DNA from: an uncultured Aquimarina sp.
GTDB lineage: Bacteria; Bacteroidota; Bacteroidia; Flavobacteriales; Flavobacteriaceae
DNA length: 64,000 nucleotides
NCBI GenBank assembly: GCA_947489195.1
Contig: CANLCT010000006.1
Span: forward strand, 47,694 to 111,693
Direction: 5' to 3'
Positions 60,072 to 64,000 of this stretch are shown one piece after another. Within the stretch, counting starts at the first letter, position 1, and each line of letters opens with the position of its first letter. Both the position numbers and the translations under genes were made by a program. Below the pieces are notes generated by a model. It did no database searches and was not told the origin of the DNA. It saw only the letters and a program-made list of their open reading frames with translations.

Positions 60072-61220
60072 TTAACCTAATCCCCATGCTTGAAGGTATT
60101 TTTTAGCCACTTTAGTACATTCGTGATGTTGCTCAATAAATTTTCGAGCTCTTTTCGAAATACTTAGCATTTTATCAGGGTTTTCAATAAGCTCTGATAA
60201 TTTGTTAACTAAATAATTTACATCAGGTCTTGCTTCAACTAGTGGCATTGTTTCTTGGGTAAGCTTATAATAATTTCTAAAATCTTCATTTGCTCCGCTA
60301 ACTACTACTTTTCCTCTAGCCATAGCTTCACGACCATTATAGCCTTGATCATAACTTAAGCATTGATCTAATAAAATATGAGCTTCATTATAAACCTTCA
60401 TATATTCATTATAAGGTAGATTTCGTGTAATTTTAATGCTTACTTTATCTGGATATTTTTGTTCAATAATTTTAAGAGCATCTAAAAAATAGGGAATTCC
60501 TTTTGCATGTTGATTAGTGGTGTTTATTCCACAAAAAATAATGATTTTATCGCTCAAATCTAGAGGAGAAAATTCTAGTTTTGATAAATCAATAGGTGTA
60601 GGAATCATGTTTAAAGCTTTTGGAGTGCCTTTGTAAACAATTTCATAATCAATATCACTGGGTATTATTCCTTTGATTTGTTTTAGTGTAAAGTTGAAAT
60701 GTTTTATATAATTGGGTTTTATATATTTTAAAGCATATTGAAATTCTTTTTTTAATCTATTGTCTTTAATATAAGGAGTTAAGCTAGAAAAACCTTTGTG
60801 TTTGTTTAGCATAAAATCTACCCAAGTGGTTTCCATACTGCCACCATGCAAATAAGCGTTTTTATTATTTTTCGTTATACTATTAAATATAAATTTTTCA
60901 GTTTTAGGTGTTCCTAGAAAAGATATACTATTTATAAACTGAACAGCATTGTAACTATCAAGTAATGGAGCTATTTTTTTATATCTATATCTTAATTCAA
61001 GCATAGATATATCAATTTTTAAAATCTTGTAAATTCCGTTTTTTATAAAATTAAAAAAACGATTTTTTTTAAAAAGTTTAATACCTAAGTTTATATCTAC
61101 AGGGTAATTTTTAAAACCATCTCCATGAGCAAGAATAGTAACTTCATGTCCTAAGTTTGTAAGTCCTTTTTTTAGTGAATTATGAAAACCACTATATTCT
61201 CCTACCAAAAGTATATTCAT
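60072..61220 (-). CDS. Glycosyltransferase (GT-B fold, family 4-like)
   Basis: A 382-residue cytosolic or membrane-associated glycosyltransferase. The N-terminal Rossmann start is MNILLVGEYSGFHNSLKKGLTNLGHEVTILAHGDGF, and the C-terminal donor domain has KIIIFCGINTTNQHAKGIPYFLDALKIIEQKYPDKVSIKI, then YNEAHILLDQCLSYDQGYNGREAMARGKVVVSGANED, the acidic EAMARGK region corresponding to the retaining family signature. The acceptor is unknown. Its ATG shares one base with the stop of the upstream dioxygenase gene (TAATG), so the two are coupled. It is convergent with kdsA. Confidence 0.82.
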   Translation of the reverse strand: MNILLVGEYSGFHNSLKKGLTNLGHEVTILAHGDGFKNYPVDINLGIKLFKKNRFFNFIKNGIYKILKIDISMLELRYRYKKIAPLLDSYNAVQFINSISFLGTPKTEKFIFNSITKNNKNAYLHGGSMETTWVDFMLNKHKGFSSLTPYIKDNRLKKEFQYALKYIKPNYIKHFNFTLKQIKGIIPSDIDYEIVYKGTPKALNMIPTPIDLSKLEFSPLDLSDKIIIFCGINTTNQHAKGIPYFLDALKIIEQKYPDKVSIKITRNLPYNEYMKVYNEAHILLDQCLSYDQGYNGREAMARGKVVVSGANEDFRNYYKLTQETMPLVEARPDVNYLVNKLSELIENPDKMLSISKRARKFIEQHHECTKVAKKYLQAWGLG

Positions 61221-62068
61221 TAATCTTCTTTTTTGTCAAAACGAAGCTCTAAAGCAACTCTTGTAGTATCAGTATTTTTATTAACGGCTGCACCATGAAT
61301 TAAAAATGGAGAAAAAATTAATGCTTCTTTTTTTTGAGGGTTAGGTCTAAACATTTCAAAAGGTCCTTCAGTTGTTTTAATCATACATGGGACATAGTAT
61401 TGGCACCCATTAATGTATGCTCCTTTAGCTTTAGTTCTTATAATTTTGTCTTCAGAAATAAGATGACTACCCTTAATAATAGGAAGTGAAGAATATTCAT
61501 TGCAACCTGCAATAGGAATCCACACATTTAAAATATTCTTCCAATAACTTAAATATCCGTCTCTATGTGGCGGGTTTATATCTAAACTATTTGGTCGACT
61601 TATTCTTATTTGAATATGAGAGTTCTTTAATTCTTTTATGTATGAGGTTAATTTTTTATTGGTATATTGACTAAAATTTAAAGCTAATTTTTCAAAGTCA
61701 AGATTAAAATCTTCATTTTTTAAGTTTTTGGTGTGATTAATTACTTTTATGTGATCCTCTTGATTGGTAATATATTTATGATAATCTTCAATTTTAAAAT
61801 CTTTTTCAGAAATAGTTATATCTGCTAATTTGATTCCTTTTAATATATTATTTCTGATTGAATTACTTAATAGTTCGTATTCATTATCAGAAAAAGCAGA
61901 AATCACCTTATATCCTTGATGTTCCCATTCAGTGCTTTCTAAAATGTTACCTTTTGATTGATATAAAGTTTCTGATTTTCCTTTAAAAAAAACTCCAGAA
62001 ACATTAAATGAAAATGGTTCATTATCAATTAAAAGTGAACAGATATGTGTTTCTACTGGTATATCCAA
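61220..62068 (-). CDS. Fe(II)/2-oxoglutarate dioxygenase, phytanoyl-CoA dioxygenase-like
   Basis: A 282-residue protein whose C-terminal half looks like a double-stranded beta-helix 2-oxoglutarate dioxygenase: iron ligands His168 and Asp170 in PPHRDGYLSYW, a third His258 in FLIHGAAVNKN and the 2-oxoglutarate Arg270 in TTRVALELRF, with WIPIAGCNEYSSLPIIKGSH between. The N-terminal 130 residues are unassigned. It is translationally coupled to the glycosyltransferase at 60072-61220, so it could oxidise a sugar, lipid or glycan intermediate in the same pathway. That role is inference; the catalytic residues are seen directly. Confidence 0.75.
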   Translation of the reverse strand: MDIPVETHICSLLIDNEPFSFNVSGVFFKGKSETLYQSKGNILESTEWEHQGYKVISAFSDNEYELLSNSIRNNILKGIKLADITISEKDFKIEDYHKYITNQEDHIKVINHTKNLKNEDFNLDFEKLALNFSQYTNKKLTSYIKELKNSHIQIRISRPNSLDINPPHRDGYLSYWKNILNVWIPIAGCNEYSSLPIIKGSHLISEDKIIRTKAKGAYINGCQYYVPCMIKTTEGPFEMFRPNPQKKEALIFSPFLIHGAAVNKNTDTTRVALELRFDKKED

Positions 62069-62156
62069 AATTAAAATTGCTAAGTTGGTTTATGTTGAAA
62101 TAATAAATTGAAATATTATTCGATATATTAGTGCAAAATACTAATAATTTATATTA

Positions 62157-63263
62157 ATGATATCATTCAAAACGAATAAGCTAAACATAGCTGTCATCGT
62201 TATTTCGTTATCAAGAGGTGGAGCAGAGCGTTCTACAGGAACCATATCTAAAATTTTAGAAGATTTAGGTCATTCTGTAACCTTAATTTCAATTATTGAT
62301 GAAAATGAGTTTGAACATGGAGGAAAATACTATGCCTTAGCAAGTGAGAAAAATTATAAAACAGTTTTTAATAAAAAATTAAGTAAATTTTTTGATGCTT
62401 ATCAATTGTTTAAAAAAATGAATTTTGATGTTGTAGTAGATGGAAGAACTCGTCCTACTTTTTTTAAAGAATTGATTTTTAATAATTTAATATTTAAAAA
62501 TACTCCTGTTGTTAGAATAATGCATAATTCATATTTGCCTCAAAGTTTTCCTAAGTTAAAATGGCAAGCAAGATATTTATATAAAAATGATTCTTTAATC
62601 GCAGTTTCAAGAAAAGCACAACAAATTGTAGAAAACACCTATGGTTTCAATAATATAAAAACAATTAACTATCCAGTTTCTCAAAAAAAAATAGTAGAAA
62701 GCGCCCAAGATGAGTTAAATATTACAGAAACTAATTATGTTTTATTTTATGGAAGATTTGATAACGAAAGTAAAAACTTACTTTTTTTATTAGAAGCCTA
62801 TGCAATGTCTAAATTAGCTGAGTTGGAGATACCGCTAATTTTAGTTGGAAAAGGACCAGATAAATCTATTTTAGAAAATAAAATAGCTGAATTAAATTTA
62901 ATTCATAATATTATAATTAAAAATTACACACCCAATCCCATGCCATATGTTAAAAAAGCATTGTTTACGGTAATGACTAGTAATTTTGAAGGCTTTCCAA
63001 TGACACTAATCGAATCATTAACATTAGAAACTCCTGTAGTTGCTCTAGATTTTATTTCGGGTCCCTCGGAAATTATAGAAACGGGTAAAAATGGTATTTT
63101 GGTAACTACGAAAACGACTGAGGCTTTTAGTATAGCCTTAAATAAAATGGTTGAAGATATTGAGTTTTATAATAAATGTGTGCAAGGAACTTATGAAAGT
63201 ATCAAATATTTTGATAATTTTTATATTGCTAAAAAATGGGATACATTATTAAATGAATTATGA
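62157..63263 (+). CDS. Glycosyltransferase family 4
   Basis: A 368-residue GT-B retaining glycosyltransferase. The N-terminal start VIVISLSRGGAERSTGTISKILEDLGHSVTLISI carries the GGAER motif of glycan-assembly GT4 enzymes. The donor domain has YVLFYGRFDNESKNLLFLLEAYA, LILVGKGPDKSILENKIAELN and the catalytic EX7E in NFEGFPMTLIESLTLETPVVALDFISGPSEII. Its donor and acceptor are unknown; probably it extends an undecaprenyl-linked repeat unit. Its stop overlaps the FdtA ATG by 4 bases (ATGA), so the two are coupled. Confidence 0.9.
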   Translation: MISFKTNKLNIAVIVISLSRGGAERSTGTISKILEDLGHSVTLISIIDENEFEHGGKYYALASEKNYKTVFNKKLSKFFDAYQLFKKMNFDVVVDGRTRPTFFKELIFNNLIFKNTPVVRIMHNSYLPQSFPKLKWQARYLYKNDSLIAVSRKAQQIVENTYGFNNIKTINYPVSQKKIVESAQDELNITETNYVLFYGRFDNESKNLLFLLEAYAMSKLAELEIPLILVGKGPDKSILENKIAELNLIHNIIIKNYTPNPMPYVKKALFTVMTSNFEGFPMTLIESLTLETPVVALDFISGPSEIIETGKNGILVTTKTTEAFSIALNKMVEDIEFYNKCVQGTYESIKYFDNFYIAKKWDTLLNEL

Positions 63264-63685
63264 AGAAGACAAGAATTAGTGATTGTCGTGTTATTGAGCT
63301 TAATAAAATAGAAGGTGAAGATAGCAGGGGAAGCCTTTCTGTAATAGAAAAGAATATTATTCCTTTTGAATCAAAGCGGATTTATTATTTATATGATGTT
63401 CCAAGTGATGCCAAACGAGGAGGACATGCACACAAAGAATTACATCAGTTTTTAATTCCAGTAAGTGGTAGTTTTGATATAATTTTAAATGATGGAAAAA
63501 CGGAGCAAATCTTTACTATGAACAAACCTAATAAAGGCTTGTATTTATGTCCAGGAATATGGCGCGAAATTGAAAATTTTTCTTCTGGAGCTGTATGTTT
63601 AGTATTGGCTTCTGAAGTTTATTTAGAGGAAGATTATATTAGGGACTTTCATACTTTTTTAAGATTAAAATTACCTAAGCTTTAA
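63260..63685 (+). CDS. fdtA: FdtA/QdtA-type dTDP-keto-hexose 3,4-isomerase (WxcM-like cupin)
   Basis: A 141-residue cupin that converts dTDP-4-keto-6-deoxyglucose to its 3-keto isomer, the substrate of FdtB/QdtB aminotransferases. The family features are DSRGSLSVIEKNIIPFESKRIYYLYDVP near the start and the catalytic-site RGGHAHKELHQFLIPVSG with His56, His58 and His62. They are followed by NKGLYLCPGIWREIENFSSGAVCLVLASEVYLEEDYIRDF. It overlaps the upstream glycosyltransferase gene by 4 bases. The FdtB-like aminotransferase is 10 kb away at 52571, on the other strand. Whether the product has the galacto or gluco configuration cannot be told. Confidence 0.85.
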   Translation: MKKTRISDCRVIELNKIEGEDSRGSLSVIEKNIIPFESKRIYYLYDVPSDAKRGGHAHKELHQFLIPVSGSFDIILNDGKTEQIFTMNKPNKGLYLCPGIWREIENFSSGAVCLVLASEVYLEEDYIRDFHTFLRLKLPKL

Positions 63686-63742
63686 ATGAATAAGCTTTTG
63701 AAAGAAAGGTTTTTTAGATTCATTCGTGCCAATAGAGGTTGA
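63686..63742 (+). pseudogene. Short ORF after fdtA, possibly a truncated gene start
   Basis: An ATG directly abuts the fdtA stop (TAAATG) and reads MNKLLKERFFRFIRANRG before a stop, 18 residues. The position is that of a coupled next gene in a polysaccharide operon, so this may be the stump of a gene broken by rearrangement near the incoming insertion sequence. It could also be chance. Confidence 0.3.
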
Positions 63743-63798
63743 AAAATAATCTAAATATCGTTTTCAGTCATAATCCAGTTATCGCTGCAGCAACTAGT

Positions 63799-63823
63799 CT
63801 ATCGAAGAGTTTATCTTCGATAG
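63799..63823. other. Perfect 10-bp hairpin of unknown role
   Basis: CTATCGAAGA-GTTTA-TCTTCGATAG is a perfect inverted repeat with a 5-nt loop but without a following T run. It lies between the polysaccharide operon and the insertion element. Confidence 0.45.
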
Positions 63824-63956
63824 CATTGCATTGAGAATTCTAATATAATTGATGACAAAAATTGAATTGAAAAAATAATATTAAAAGTTTTTAAAACTGG
63901 AATGTCTAGTTTTGTTGATATAGTTTATTAAGTGATTTTTTAATAAATTACGCATT

Positions 63957-64000
63957 ATGACCAGACGCAAATTTGATACAGAATTTAAAACCACGATTGT
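63957..64000 (+). mobile_element. IS3-family transposase orfA, 5' end (runs off window)
   Basis: The last 44 bases start an ORF reading MTRRKFDTEFKTTIV, the characteristic N-terminus of IS3-family (IS150-like) OrfA, which carries the helix-turn-helix that binds the element ends. Upstream TGGAATGTCTAGTTTTGTTGATATAG (from 63898) could be the left inverted repeat, since IS3 ends begin with TG and this is at the right distance; that needs the right end to confirm. The rest is outside the window. Confidence 0.75.

Noticed and set aside
1..64000. CRISPR arrays, tRNA or rRNA genes
   Set aside because: No regularly spaced direct repeats, tRNA cloverleaf or rRNA core sequences were seen on either strand; a covariance-model scan would settle it.

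Overview
The window is a low-GC chromosomal segment from a member of the Bacteroidota, almost certainly family Flavobacteriaceae. Three things support this. First, the gene content is lineage-typical: a PorT type IX secretion protein, a BamA-like lipoprotein TamL, a fused SecDF, an enlarged NusB, a DUF3276 PUR-like protein and a SAM riboswitch-led metX/metZ operon. Second, Shine-Dalgarno sites are generally absent. Third, Bacteroidota-type promoters (-7 TANNTTTG, -33 TTG) stand before several genes. I see no rRNA, tRNA or CRISPR array.

Layout. 1-7.5 kb: lipoprotein fragment, accD, fbaA, tamL, an rRNA/tRNA 2'-O-methyltransferase, porT and ubiE. The tamL-methyltransferase-porT-ubiE order is a conserved flavobacterial block. 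7.9-11.8 kb: trkA-trkH potassium uptake with a YpdA-type reductase. 11.8-12.5 kb: two tiny tandem paralogues. 12.9-18.4 kb: metK, a zinc alcohol dehydrogenase, NDH-2, and a secreted pair that includes a thioredoxin-fold protein without its CXXC. 18.5-21.5 kb: SAM-I riboswitch, metX, osmC-like, metZ. 21.5-22.9 kb: a repeat-domain lipoprotein gene that appears broken. 23.4-28.8 kb: two unrelated-type aconitases in tandem. 29.1-33 kb: Crp/Fnr regulator, lipoprotein with RskA-like domains, membrane-bound AraC-type regulator, secreted protein. 33.2-38.9 kb: a complete RND efflux operon (adaptor, pump, TolC). 39-47.3 kb: DUF72 protein, malate dehydrogenase, SecDF, M61 peptidase, DUF3276. 47.4-51.1 kb: ABC exporter, then nusB-DUF1573-yajC. 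51.3-56.1 kb and 60-63.7 kb: surface-polysaccharide genes (flippase, sugar aminotransferase, acyltransferase, membrane protein, two glycosyltransferases, a 2-oxoglutarate dioxygenase, FdtA isomerase). These flank typA and kdsA. The right edge enters an IS3-family element.

How the genes work together. metK makes SAM and the riboswitch senses it upstream of metX/metZ, which make homocysteine. The two aconitases and mdh belong to the TCA cycle, and NDH-2 feeds menaquinone, whose last methylation is done by UbiE. SecDF and YajC support Sec export; TamL and PorT act at the outer membrane. FdtA and the FdtB-like aminotransferase, although 10 kb apart, fit one dTDP-3-amino-3,6-dideoxyhexose pathway, and KdsA supplies KDO for lipid A-core.

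The most unusual signals are: a 176-bp inverted-repeat element present twice in opposite orientation (26.3 kb and 38.9 kb); two tandem micro-paralogues with an FYYxNRF motif; an AccD without zinc-finger cysteines; a redox-dead thioredoxin fold; a decayed lipoprotein; and a start-proximal hairpin behind the SAM riboswitch.
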